Source of the DNA: Ophthalmolycus amberensis
Taxonomy: Eukaryota > Chordata > Actinopteri > Perciformes > Zoarcidae
DNA length: 64,000 nt
Direction of reading: 5' to 3'
NCBI GenBank assembly: GCA_024529925.1
Contig: JAFEUB010000913.1
Span: 124,001-188,000 of the forward strand
Numbering within the stretch: the first letter of the stretch is position 1; every line of letters begins with the position of its first letter. The translations under genes and the position numbers were made by a program. Shown here piece after piece: positions 1 to 10,456 of this stretch. The notes beneath the pieces are model-generated. The model was not told where the DNA came from. It ran no database searches and worked only from the letters and a program-made list of their open reading frames with translations.

Positions 1-1719
1 AGACATTGTGGGAATACAGTTCGACAGGAAGCCAGGACTTTGATGATGCTAAGCTAACAGTTTGCCATCTATTTCCAGGCTTTGTGCTAAGCAAGGCTAA
101 CAGTCCTGGACCTGTCTCTGTACTGGAGTCTTAAGAAAATAGAAAACAAGTGTATTTAATGAATGTCAGTTACAGATGCACACATATTAAACAGTGACGT
201 GTTGTTTTCAACATGGTTAGTTTGTGTTGTTTAAAGTCTCTGTCAGTCTGCACAGTACGGTGGTTTCAGTCTACAACAGCTTTAATGTTCACAGGCAGAA
301 GTCTCCTCTGATTGGCTGACAGGTGTCCTGTGACATCAGCTGACAGCTTGGATCCCTCTGTTGTTTCCCAATATAAAATAAAACAGCTTGTTCTCAGCTT
401 GTCCAGCAGGAGGCGACAAAGAGAACAACCTTCACAGTAAAACATCAGAGTGAGAGAGAGAGATAAACTCCGCCTCTTCTCTGTGATGATGTCATCACCT
501 GGTCCGAGTCTAAATAGGCTGTAGCCACAAGGAGGGAGGGAAGCGGGGGGGGGGGGGGGGGGGGTAATGCTGGTATTCAGAGGAGGGCGGGGTCAGAGTG
601 GACAGGTGTGTCAATGTCTGATGGGTGAGTCTATAGATGAGTGATTCTGTTGTTCTGGTGTTGTTTGTTGTAATTCTGGTTTTGGTGATGTTCTGTTGTT
701 GCTCAGTTGTTACTCTGGTTATGGTAAGGATTTGTTGTTATTTTGGTTCTGGCGTTCCTTTGTTCCGGTTCTGTTCCGTTGTTGTTATTTTGGTTGTTGT
801 GTTGTTCGATTGTTGTTCTGCTCTGAAGCAGGTTATGTTTGAGATTGCAGACGTGTCTAATATAGCTCGGTGCTCGTGCCATGAGATTGTCAAAGCTCTT
901 AGAATTATGTTTTTATATTTTATTTTTATTTTCCTCCACAGACCTCCGGGGTTGATAATACAAAAATAAGGTTTAAATTGACATACACACCAATAAAGTA
1001 TATCATCTATTATATTCTACAAGAATACATCCAAGCAACACATTCATTTAATGGAAGACATAAATGTAATTATAGTGAGATGTAGACTGATATTATAATT
1101 CTGTTAAATTAGTTTTAGTGATTTATTGTTTTACCGGCTGTTCTTCCTGCATTCAGCAGTTACATCTGTGTCGCTTTTAGCCTGAATATCCTCTTTAGTT
1201 TTCTTTCGATTGTAAAATCTGCCGCTCTGCTGATGGCATGTTTAGATTTGATCATATACTGGAACTATTCTTTTGTGTGAACGCACTCACCACCAGACGG
1301 AGAAACCCAGGAGTTGATTTACCGAGTTGAAACCACCGTCGCTGACCGCTTAGCGGGGTCGCTGTAGTTCAGCCAGATAACCAAAAGATGTCCTGGGTTT
1401 GGATCGTACAGGCCACTGGTTCTGGTGTGATAACTCATGTTGTGACTTGTTTTGTCGCTGGTTCTGGTGGCACTGTTGTTGTTGTTGTTCTGACTGTTGT
1501 TTTGTTTTTGTTTACTCTTTGTTCGGTGGAAGTGTTGTTGTTCTGACTGTTGTTGTGTTGTTGTTGTTGTTGATTCTTTGTTCCGGTGGTTCTCACGGTT
1601 GTCATGTCGGCCCTGTTGTTAGTTCTCATGGTGTGATGTGTTGATGTTGTTGTCGTTGTCACAGCAGCCTGTTGTTGGCGGTAACGGCGGCAGGTGACGT
1701 GTTGTTAGTATTGTCGATG
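1..1719. other. Left-edge stretch with no supported gene
   Basis: I see no coding exon with consistent splice sites here. The stretch holds a run of 20 G at 545-564, T/G-rich low-complexity sequence around 640-830 and 1420-1680 (degenerate GTT and GTTCTG repeats), and AT-rich sequence between. A TATA-like string with an adjacent AATAAA-like string lies near 370-385, but no gene is attached to it. The part next to 1719 is probably the 3' UTR of the minus-strand RNF182-like gene. A reverse-strand AATAAA at 1122-1127 is a possible but unproven polyadenylation signal. Confidence 0.5.
545..564 (+). repeat. Homopolymer of 20 G
   Basis: An uninterrupted run of twenty G lies in an otherwise GC-moderate region. 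Such tracts are length-unstable and can form quadruplexes. The length may be affected by sequencing slippage. Confidence 0.9.
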
Positions 1720-2253
1720 TCATGGCAGAGCGTGCGTGCGCGCGGCGAGCGCCTCCATCAGCTCGTGACACAGACACTGACAGAAGCCGTAGAGGACGAG
1801 CAGCAGCAGTGTGGAGGGAACCAGACTCACCAGGACCACGCCCAGCCACAGCTGACCAATCATCAGCAGGTAAATCCCCAGAGGCAGAGAGCTGAAGTAC
1901 ACCTGTCCAAACACAACCATACTACCTCAGACACAGACACACACGCCTGTCCGGCCTATTCTTCCTAGTATGGTTTGACTGTTTTTTTTAATGCACTGAC
2001 CAGGCAGAGCGCCCCCAGCAGGCAGCGGGGGAAGCTGCGGGATGTCCAGGCGTGACACTTTTGAGCCGGCAGGTTGCAGGGCAGCGAGTCCAGGCTGGGG
2101 GGGCGGTACAGACCCACCACGTTGAGCATGCTCAGTGAGTCCGAGGACGGAGAATCCTCGGGGAGCTCCATGATGGTGATGACCAGACAGTCTGAGGAGC
2201 GGTGGGACGACTCCACGCCTCCTCCTGACAGAGAGAGAGAGAGACAGAGAGAC

Positions 2254-2289
<36 letters not shown>

Positions 2290-5243
2290 GATCTTCAAAA
2301 ACTCTCAGAAAAAGAAAATAAACGCTGTTAATGAAGAACTAAAATAAACACAAATCCAGTCCAAAAAACAAGTCATTCTCCACAATAGAACACAATACAT
2401 TCCTGAAGCATCATATATGTTTGTGTGACACAAAGAGAGACAAAGTGGGACAGAGAGACAGAGACAGAGTGAGACGGGCAGAGAGAGAGAGTGAGACGGA
2501 GGAGTTTTATGTTCCAGTCTGGAACTAGGAAATCAAACAGGAGAAAGGAGTCTTGTTATTTTACCGGTTAGACTGTTTGGACTCAGCACCACCTCCCCCC
2601 CCCCTCCTCCTCTTCCTCCTCCTCCTCCACCTCCTCCTCGGCGGGCTCGGTCCTGACAAGACAGAACAGCCAGGATGTGTCGGTCGTCCTCCATCAACCA
2701 CACCTTAACAAGAGGACAGAGACAGGAAGACGGCTTGTCCAACTCCGAAATGGAGGAGAGTCACCTCCTTAATAAGTCTCACCTCCTCGTTAATAAAGTC
2801 TCACCTCCTCGTTAATAAAATTAAGTCTCACCTCCTCCTTAATTAAGTCTCACCTCCTCCTTAATTAAGTCTCACCTCCTCGTTAATTAAGTCTCACCTC
2901 CTCCTTAATTAAGTCTCACCTCCTCATCGGGGACGTAGGTCTCGTGGCGACAGAACGGACAGCAGATGATAGACGGCGAAGACTCTCCTGAAAATCAATC
3001 AGAAGAGTCACATGACACATGAGTATGATGTCATACAGGTAAAATAGCTCCGTCAGCACCGTTGCTGCTGTTAGCACTGTTGCTGCTGTTAGCACTGTTA
3101 GCTTCTAGCTGCCGACTCATCCGTTGCCATGTTGAGAGCCGTTACGAGGCAATAGAAATGCTCCCAAAATTGTATCTAGAACCTTTAAGGACTTCAAGTG
3201 TCACGTCACAACATCACAATAACACAACCTTTAACCTTTCTGCAAGCAACACAGTTGAACATTTATAAAAGAATGTGAATATTATATTTAAAAATCATCG
3301 ATTTTACGTTTTGAAACATTTAAAGTCTGTGCTTGGTACGACTATATCGCAGCATCGCGTTCCATTTGACATTATTATCTTTAATATCACTTTACAAATC
3401 ATATCCATAGAGCTGCACCGAACAGTTCCAAGCTTCAAGGCTTCATTCATAAAAGTCTGTATAATTATTAATAACTAATAACTTCTCTCTCAAACACAGA
3501 CATCGAGCAACAAATCAAAACATGTTTTTATCTAACGAAATACTCCAAAGACATAATATGTACTGCGGTAAAAAAAAACACAGTTTACTCTCCTGCACGC
3601 ACCTGAATTAACAGGGCGATCTAGCAGCAATCTAACATCACCAAAAAGTTACATTTATATGAATATTTTCACCATTTTTTACGGGTTCTAACATCATAAA
3701 ATATCACTACAGACATTCAAAGCTTTGTCTGAAAACCTCAATCAAAGCTTCGAATGTAAATCCATAACGTGGACTATACTCTTCCGGTTCTGGTGAACAC
3801 TGAGCAGGCGTGTGGAGAACAGAGATGTCAGATCCATGGAGACCAGACGGCAAACCGGTCTGTAATTGACAATGTAGATTCACTCTGAGGGGCTCCACCA
3901 GAAACATCTCTAAATGCAGATTCTACACACTATTTACTGACAGTAAATGAGTTCAAATTGGCAAAAAATCCTAGTTTTTAGTCCTTTTTTAAGTCTGACA
4001 CAAGTCCAAGTCAGAAGGATCCGTCCTCTGTTGCTCTCTCTAAGGTTTCTTCCTTTTTTTCTCCCTGTTAAAGGTTTTTTGGGGGGGTTTTCCCGTTCCG
4101 ATGCGAGGATAAATAAATTAAATGGAATTGAATTGAAAATATATTGAAAGTTTTAGGTCAACAGCTGTGGTTGATGTCAAGGGAACGTTGACTCGTAAAT
4201 CATCTCTTCACAGGTGATTTATGGGATTTGTCTAAAGTCCTTAAAGATAGGTCCAAGTCAGAGATCTGATGTTGGGATTTTAAACAAATCAAAACTTGCT
4301 TTGAAGTCCTGAGTCCTTAAAGACAAGTTCAAGTCACGTCACTGGACTTTTCTTTCATGTCTCGAGTCAATTCAAGTCATGTCAAGACTGAAGTCCTCTT
4401 AAGTCCAAGTCAAGACTCAAGACCTCTAAAGTCCAAGTCACGTCTAAAGTCCTCTAAAGTCCAAGTCAAGACTCAAGACCTCTAAAGTCCAAGTCACGTC
4501 TAAAGTCCTCTAAAGTCCAAGTACAGGTCTAAAGTCATTAAGGACAAGCAACAAGTCTTCATTCGCAAATATCAAGTAATTCCAAATCTTTCAAAGACCG
4601 GGAAACTTATTTTTGTGACCTCTTTTTAAACTTGAGTCCAAGTCTAAAGCTCCGATCGATGTCAAGAGAAACCATCAACCCCTGAGTTGATGGTCTCGAG
4701 TCTCAAGTCAAGTCTTAAGAGACTAGAGTCCAGGTCTCAGGTCTACAGCTGTGGTTGGTGTCAAGGAAAACCATATACCGGCGTCTTTTACAGGGAAACA
4801 ACTCGCTGGAAACAACTTGCTTCACCCTCCATGTGCAGTAATCTTTACCGGGCGAGTGGACTCACCCATGTCGACCATCTTCTTCAGACACTTGGCACAG
4901 ACTCGGTGCAGACAGCCCAGCAGTTTGGGTTTCCGACTTCGAGTGTCGTAGCGGTTGTAGCAGATTTTACACTCGAGTTCCTCCAGAGTGTAAACCAGAG
5001 ACTGAGCCCAGGTCTGCACACATGACAACACAAGGTTTTATCACGGCTAAAATGATTCCGCGTCTTCGCCCTCTACGAACCGAATAAAGCTTTTGTTCAA
5101 ACTCTCAGAACTATATTTAAATTCTAGTTCAAGATCTCTTCAAACTGTTGTGGTGTGATGGCATCAGAGGTGACACTATGGATGAGGAGTCTCACCTTGG
5201 CTTCCATCTCTCGGTCAGGCTCCGCCTCCTTAAGCAGGCTCAT
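1720..5243 (-). CDS. rnf182: RNF182-like membrane RING E3 ubiquitin ligase
   Basis: Six exons read on the minus strand at 5243-5196, 5013-4866, 2987-2920, 2703-2565, 2224-2001 and 1902-1720. They sum to 810 nt, phases close at every junction, and the product is 269 aa (human RNF182 is 247 aa). The start is the ATG at 5243, giving MSLLKEAEPDREMEAK. A C3HC4 RING occupies residues 31-78: C31-x2-C34, C50-x-H52, C55-x2-C58, C75-x2-C78. A family signature follows near SSDCLVITIMEL. Two hydrophobic helices lie at about 202-225 and 228-253, ending in a Cys-rich FCQCLCHEL tail. Family knowledge: a membrane-anchored E2-dependent ubiquitin ligase of endosome/lysosome membranes. Odd points are the polyglycine tract at 111-124, absent from the mammalian protein as I recall it, and five introns where I recall one coding exon in mammals. 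It could be a teleost paralog rather than the one-to-one ortholog, so the symbol is tentative. Confidence 0.85.
2758..2930 (-). repeat. Short tandem array repeating a splice donor
   Basis: About seven copies of a roughly 22-24 bp unit containing gtctcacctcctc followed by ttaatt or ttaataaa. On the minus strand each unit reads GAGGAG|GTGAGAC, the exact 3' end and splice donor of exon 3 of the RNF182-like gene (donor at 2919/2920). The array lies in the intron directly downstream of that donor. Confidence 0.85.
2988..4865. other. Intron of the RNF182-like gene, no further exon seen
   Basis: AT-rich intronic sequence. No additional exon is needed, because the flanking exons join in phase. The part from about 4190 to 4780 is a degenerate low-order repeat of aagtccaagtc- and ctctaaag-type words. 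Confidence 0.6.
4190..4780 (+). repeat. Degenerate aagtc-type tandem repeat
   Basis: Words such as gtccaagtca, aagtcctctaaag and caagactcaag recur with irregular spacing; two copies of a roughly 60-bp block are clear at 4395-4525. The repeat is intronic in the RNF182-like gene and non-coding. Confidence 0.6.
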
Positions 5244-5576
5244 TTTCTATTGGCTGTCGTCTTCACCCGAACCAGGAAAGAGGGGCCAGCGGTTGGACGG
5301 AGTTTAGGTCAACCTGAAGCCGTCAGCTGACTGGAAGACAAAACTAATTTAGAAGTACTCCGGAGTAAAACTACTCTACTGTACTACTACTACTAACTGC
5401 TACTTTAACTAGAGGTGAGGACTCGGAGTTCGGTACCCCACAAGGATCCGTTTGTTTTGATTTATTTTAAACAGGAAGTAGTGTCAAAGAGAGACACAAT
5501 ACTGAGGACGGAGGTAACACTGTGCACCATTTGGTTGGTTTCTCTCTCCACACAGACGAAGGCAGCGGTGACCTAC

Positions 5577-5624
5577 CTGACTCCGGATCAGCTGATCAGT
5601 CTGACAGTCTGGGAGGACGCCCAT
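5577..5624 (-). other. Candidate upstream exon of the RNF182-like gene
   Basis: On the minus strand a 48-nt segment is bounded by a good acceptor (ctctctgcag) and a good donor (GTAGGT). It opens with an ATG and stays open to the donor (MGVLPDCQTDQLIRSQ). It cannot be joined in frame to the next coding exon, because all acceptors I tried before 5243 give a stop. It therefore looks like a 5' UTR exon carrying an upstream ORF start. This is inference from splice signals only. Confidence 0.35.
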
Positions 5625-5771
5625 CTGCAGAGAGACAGACAGACGGGTCAATGAGACAGACGGGTCAATGTGACAGACGGGTCTGAAGAGACAATACACA
5701 GTATCTACAAGACAGAGTATCAGCGATGTTGATGTTAATTTATCGAGTAGCCTCAGAAACAAACACACTCA

Positions 5772-5858
5772 GAAACACACGCACGCATGCACGCACGCAC
5801 ACACACACACGCACACACACACGCACACACACACACACACTCTCGCACACACACTCAC
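5772..5858 (+). repeat. Interrupted (CA)n/(GCAC)n microsatellite
   Basis: A run of CA dinucleotides broken by gcacgc and ctcgca words. Non-coding. Confidence 0.85.
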
Positions 5859-6169
5859 ATGGCTGTATTTATAGACTGCAGCTGTTATGTAACCGAGGGA
5901 GGGGGGACACTGGGGGATGCTGATGTTGCTATGGCAACAGCTTTACCTGTGCCTGAACCCCTCCGATGAGCCAATCGGGTGAGTCAGATGTGATCACATG
6001 TCGGTGATCAGAAACAATGTGATCAGCTGATTCACCGACTGACCAGAGAGGAGAAGATGAGTCTCAGACAAACAGACCTCAGGTACACTGTCTGCTCACA
6101 ATCCCACAATGCACTGCTTCACATGTGATTGTGTGTAAATGACAGTCATGTGACTCCAGAGCTGTCAGT

Positions 6170-7092
6170 GATGTAGTACCACCACTGTGTAGTATACTAT
6201 GTATCTCTGTGTAGTATACCGTGTATCACTGTGTAGTATGCCGTGTATCACTGTGTAGTATACTATGTATCACTGTGTAGTATACCGTGTATCTCTGTGT
6301 AGTATACCGTGTATCACTGTGTAGTATACCGTGTATCACTGTGTAGTATACTATGTATCACTGTGTAGTATACCGTGTATCACTGTGTAGTATGCCGTGT
6401 ATCACTGTGTAGTATACTATGTATCACTGTGTAGTATACCGTGTATCTCTGTGTAGTATACCGTGTATCACTGTGTAGTATACCGTGTATCACTGTGTAG
6501 TATACTGTGTATCACTGTGTAGTATACCGTGTATCACTGTGTAGTATGCCGTGTATCACTGTGTAGTATACTATGTATCACTGTGTAGTATACCGTGTAT
6601 CTCTGTGTAGTATACCGTGTATCACTGTGTAGTATACCGTGTATCACTGTGTAGTATACTATGTATCACTGTGTAGTATACCGTGTATCACTGTGTAGTA
6701 TACCGTGTATCACTGTGTAGTATACTATGTATCACTGTGTAGTATACTATGTATCACTGTGTAGTATACTATGTATCACTGTGTAGTATACTATGTATCA
6801 CTGTGTAGTATACTGTGTAACACTGTGTAGTATACTATGTATCACTGTGTAGTATACCGTGTATCACTGTGTAGTATACTATGTATCACTGTGTAGTATA
6901 CTATGTATCACTGTGTAGTATATTGTGTATCACTGTGTAGTATACTATGTATCACTGTGTAGTATACTATGTATCACTGTGTAGTATACTATGTATCACT
7001 GTGTAGTATACTATGTATCACTGTGTAGTATACTATGTATCACTGTGTAGTATACTATGTATCACTGTGTAGTATACTGTGTATCACTGTCC
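6170..7092 (+). repeat. 22-bp minisatellite, about 41 copies
   Basis: The unit is close to tgtgtagtatactatgtatc followed by ac, with variants in the middle (ctat, ccgt, gccgt) and an occasional ctc for cac. The left half has a higher-order order of variants: the rare gtatctctgtg marker recurs near 6290, 6444 and 6598, that is every 154 bp or seven units. The right half (after about 6720) is nearly uniform. No coding frame is supported. Confidence 0.95.
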
Positions 7093-7548
7093 ACCACAGA
7101 GTGCCTGTTGTAGAGGGAGCACTGAGCAGAGAACCAGACGGGTTCTAACAGAACCTTCAGCTGCAGGATCATTATTCGTCAACTCTGACATCATTACGGA
7201 AGCTGTGACATCATTACTAAAGCTGTGACATCACTCCAAAGTAGAGTTGCAATACTCTGGTAATATTCAAGGTGGAAACTTTATATGGGATTTAACCAGA
7301 AATTAGGTAAATAAATTGTAAATATAACGGGTTATCTGCTCAGGCTGTATTTATTTGCCATATCATAAAAAGAATCCATTAATTTGTCAAATAAATCTAT
7401 TAATTTGTCAAATACATACAAAGTTAAATGTGTCACGTGGTGAGTTAGCTAGCTAGCAAGTTAACTAATAAGGTTTTAGGTAAACCACTAATTCATAGAA
7501 TTAATTTTATTAAGGAGGAGGAGGAGACGCTGCTGCTGCTGCCGGGAG
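7093..7548. other. AT-rich gap, no gene seen
   Basis: The left end has three copies of a short word around ctgtgacatcatta (7165-7235). The rest is AT-rich with a small taagc/tagc-rich palindromic patch near 7445-7455. Nothing coding is supported. Confidence 0.5.
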
Positions 7549-8055
7549 ATGAGCTCTTCTCCTCCCTCCGGAGGTCCGACTGCAGGTCCAAAGCTGCAGG
7601 TGAAGCCAGATCTGGGTCTGTCCACGGTGGACCGGTCTCTGCTGGAGGATCTGGGTCTGTCCACGGTGGACCGGTCTCTTCTGGAGGATCTGGGTCTGTC
7701 CACGGTGGACCGGTCTCTGCTGGAGGATCTGGGTCTGTCCACGGTGGACCGGTCTCTGCTGGAGGATCTGGGTCTGTCCGCGGTGGACCGGTCTCTGCTG
7801 GAGGATCTGGGTCTGTCCACGGTGGACCGGTCTCTGCTGGAGGATCTGGGTCTGTCCACGGTGGACCGGTCTCTGCTGGAGGATCTGGGTCTGTCCACGG
7901 TGGACCGGTCTCTGCTGGAGGATCTGGGTCTGTCCACGGTGGACCGGTCTCTGCTGGAGGATCTGGGTCTGTCCAAGGTGGACCGGTCTCTGCTGGAGGA
8001 TCTGCTGGAGTCTGAGCTGAAGGAGTTTCTGGTGAACCTTCAGGATTTCATCTGA
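7549..8055 (+). CDS. Putative 168-aa protein built on a 13-residue repeat
   Basis: I do not recognise this frame. It runs from an ATG in a fair context (gggagATGA) to TGA with three parts. Residues 1-21 form a Ser/Pro/Gly-rich head. Then come ten 13-residue repeats of the form LGLSTVDRSLLED (39 bp each). The C-terminus is a non-repeated amphipathic Leu/Glu-rich segment ending ELKEFLVNLQDFI. Repeats differ by one synonymous change (ctg to ctt) and two substitutions at one position (T to A, T to K). Codons are G/C-ending, as in real fish exons. Against it, the 39-bp unit is stop-free in other frames and on the other strand, so openness alone proves nothing, and no flanking exon was found. It may be a genuine small gene, one exon of an unidentified gene, or a non-coding minisatellite. 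Confidence 0.35.
   Translation: MSSSPPSGGPTAGPKLQVKPDLGLSTVDRSLLEDLGLSTVDRSLLEDLGLSTVDRSLLEDLGLSTVDRSLLEDLGLSAVDRSLLEDLGLSTVDRSLLEDLGLSTVDRSLLEDLGLSTVDRSLLEDLGLSTVDRSLLEDLGLSKVDRSLLEDLLESELKEFLVNLQDFI
7614..8003 (+). repeat. 39-bp minisatellite, ten copies
   Basis: Ten near-identical 39-bp units containing ctgtccacggtggaccgg. Differences are single bases at three sites. GC content is far higher than in the surrounding AT-rich DNA. Confidence 0.95.
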
Positions 8056-8104
8056 TTTCAAATGGAATCCGACGACGAATCCAGAGACGGCGTCTCCATG
8101 TCAG

Positions 8105-8300
8105 TCTTCCACATTCTAAATATGGTCACTTCTGTTCATTGGTTGTGGAAAAAACAACATGGCGACAACAGTATTCCAAGACGGCGGCAGCAAAATTGCC
8201 AAACTCAAGCCTTCAAAACAACAGTCAACTTATGATGCCTGGTTTGGCAATGTCAACAAAGCACAGAGCAATAGTGACTATATATCTTTACATAGAGAAA
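8105..8300 (+). repeat. Interspersed repeat fragment (fish-type, with aacatggcgac motif)
   Basis: Contains a tatggtcacttctg word, then acaacatggcgacaac and gccttcaaaacaacagtc. The same words recur at 16895-16945 and 59040-59165, so this is an interspersed element rather than unique sequence. No coding capacity; class undetermined. Confidence 0.6.
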
Positions 8301-8575
8301 AGAGATGCTACATTAAAGCTCTGATTGTCTCAACTTATTTACAATATTTATTTGTCCCTCATTGCATCTTTTCTTTCAGAATCATCCCTTATTTATATTG
8401 TTATCAGCTCTCTATTCTTTTTGTTGCTAAATATAGTTTTGCGTAAGACTGTTACATCATTACTGAGGCTGTGACATCACTCCTGAGGCTGTGACCTCAT
8501 TGGTGGAGAGGTGTACATGTTGTCAAGGTGTTGTGTTGCCGCTCACCTGCTGGACGATGGATGTGGAGTCGATGG
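8301..8575. other. AT-rich gap, no gene seen
   Basis: AT-rich sequence with two short copies of a word around aggctgtgac (8465-8495). Nothing else supported. Confidence 0.4.
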
Positions 8576-8579
8576 TGCC

Positions 8580-9235
8580 GTGGATGTAGGTTGCAGGTTG
8601 AGTTGCTGTCGTGCCACACTGAGGCAACACAGTGAAGATTAAACATCAACAATGTGGTTGCCAGTTGCTGATCGTGTAGTTGCTGTAGTTTCCCTGAGGC
8701 TGAAGCAACACGGTGGTTATTAAAACCTCAACAGTTAATTTATAGTTGCTGCAGATATTGTTGCAGGAGGGCACAGTTGCTGTATGTTTAATTGCTGTGG
8801 GCTTAGTTGCAGTGGGTTTAGTTGCTTAGGTGTAGTTGCTGTAGTCCTTGAAGCTTTAAGGTTGAAACAATATGTGGTTGATAAACATCAGTCTAGTTGC
8901 TGTATTCTCCCTTTATTGTATGTTAAAGCAACACTGCAGTTGTGGAAAACCAGTGGCCTGGTTGCTTTATATATAATTTCTGCAGATTCTGTTGCTGTTG
9001 GATTGGATGCTGTAGTCTCTGTCAGGTTAAAGCAACATTAAAACATCAACAGTCTGGTTGCTCGTTGCTGCCGGTGCAGTTAGTTGCCTTACATGCTGCT
9101 GCTGCTGGTGGGTCTGGTTGCTGGAGGTACGTCGTCTCCGTCAGGGGGAAGCAACACTGCAGCAACAGTCTGATTGCCGCTGATGAGGTCGCTCAAGTCT
9201 CTCTCAGGTTGAAGCAACACTGCGGTCGATGCCCG
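8580..9235 (+). repeat. Degenerate tandem repeat rich in gttgctg and aagcaacac
   Basis: Words gttgctgtagt, ctgaggctgaagcaaca, aaaacatcaacag and ctggttgct recur in this order about every 100-130 bp for some five to six cycles. This looks like an old tandem duplication that has decayed. No open frame with splice sites is supported. Confidence 0.6.
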
Positions 9236-9244
9236 TCATCATCG

Positions 9245-9530
9245 GCCTCATTAACAGTCCGTGATCGTCGCGCTATAACGGGCTAACCGAACGGGCTGTC
9301 GGTGTTTTCTGGTCCGTCGGTTTTCGGTCGTCTGACCGGGTGCTGGTCCCGGTGACTCACCGTCTCTCCTCCGTCTCTCTGCTGCTCACTGCGGCGCGCG
9401 GCCCGGCGGCAGGAGACCGGGTTACCATGGCAACCGGTCCGCAGCAGGATGACGGGAAATTCTTCAACCGACGACGAAGATGATGATGATGATGATGATG
9501 CAGAGAGGATCGATGACGTGATCAATCACC
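9245..9530 (-). promoter_or_regulatory. GC-rich block with minus-strand splice donor; possible first exon
   Basis: This block is CpG-dense compared with its AT-rich surroundings. On the minus strand an ATG in strong context (gttgccATGG) near 9430 opens a 22-codon frame running into a consensus donor GTGAGT at about 9361. Inference: a promoter plus first exon of a minus-strand transcript, most simply the RNF182-like gene 4 kb away. The reading frame does not join the known coding exons, so it would be leader sequence. A (GAT)n stretch at 9478-9500 is included. Confidence 0.35.
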
Positions 9531-9540
9531 TGATCAGTTC

Positions 9541-10183
9541 ATAAACCTATATATGTAAACACACTGATAGTAAATCAGTAAATAACTACATAAGTAAATA
9601 AGTAAATTAGTAAATACATGAATAAAATATATAACTTTTTGTATCTCATCTGTATCTATTTCTTATCTATTTATTTTACTTTTTTTCGATGCAATTATTT
9701 TATATTATGTTTTACATCTAATTGTTTTATTTTCTCAGTGGGATGTATATTTGTTTAACGTGGTTGTTCTCTATGTTTTCTTACTGTAATTTTAATATTT
9801 TAATAGCTGTAGTTTCATATTTCAAGAAATTATACCACATTTGATTTTGTTCCTCCAAAGTAAGAAGTAAAGAACTTTGCTGCGATGGAGCTTCATGTTT
9901 ATCTCATTTTATCTAAAGCTGAGACGATTTCTATTGCTTGTGAGTTGAAGTTATAAATTAATAAAAACAAAGGAAACGGTATTCTATGCACGTTGTTACT
10001 GTAACAAGCCCTGTTTGTTGTATTTATTTTATATAAATATTAATTATATTGTGGTAACTACTATTGTTGATGTTGTTTTCCTTTTTATGACATGGAAAAG
10101 TCACAAAAACAGTTATTGTTCTGGAATACAGTTGACATACTTTTATAAATATACTGGACATATATTTTTATGTACATATATTG

Positions 10184-10218
<35 letters not shown>

Positions 10219-10250
10219 TAATACGAGTATAAATTAAAATGAAAACTTTG
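9541..10250. other. AT-rich intergenic stretch with (AT)n
   Basis: Very AT-rich. It contains an uninterrupted AT dinucleotide run at about 10189-10214. No gene seen. Confidence 0.6.
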
Positions 10251-10299
10251 CGGATCCGTAGCTTCGGGCTGTTGTTGCAGGCCGGATGGGAACTGTGTG

Positions 10300-10456
10300 T
10301 GTGTGTCCTTTGTTCGGGTAGGAACAGTTCCGCTGGCCGGTCGTCACTTCCTGTGAATCTTTGATAAAGACGAGCCTGGCGGTTTCTCCGCGGGTCAAAT
10401 TTTTTTGGGTTTGTTCGGTGAATCCGGCGTGAATCGGAGCCATCAGAACCGCAAAC
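10300..10456 (+). promoter_or_regulatory. snrpb promoter / 5' UTR region
   Basis: A CpG-containing, TATA-less segment directly upstream of the snrpb start. It includes CACTTCCTG (about 10345), an ETS-family motif common in housekeeping promoters. The transcription start cannot be fixed from sequence alone. Confidence 0.45.

Noticed and set aside
5415..5654. Plus-strand frame ending in TYLTPDQLISLTVWED
   Set aside because: Looks protein-like, but the opposite strand has the better splice signals and no plus-strand exon partner was found.
6170..7092. CRISPR-like regular repeat array
   Set aside because: Direct head-to-tail repeats without unique spacers, in a vertebrate genome; a minisatellite.
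7488..8061. Minus-strand Arg/Ser-rich repeat frames
   Set aside because: Antisense readings of the 39-bp repeat. They lack a distinct non-repeat domain, and RS-like composition follows from the repeat.
9283..9525. Polyserine protein on the minus strand
   Set aside because: Derived from a (GAT)n microsatellite in a GC-rich block. No ATG starts the frame, and no family resemblance is visible.
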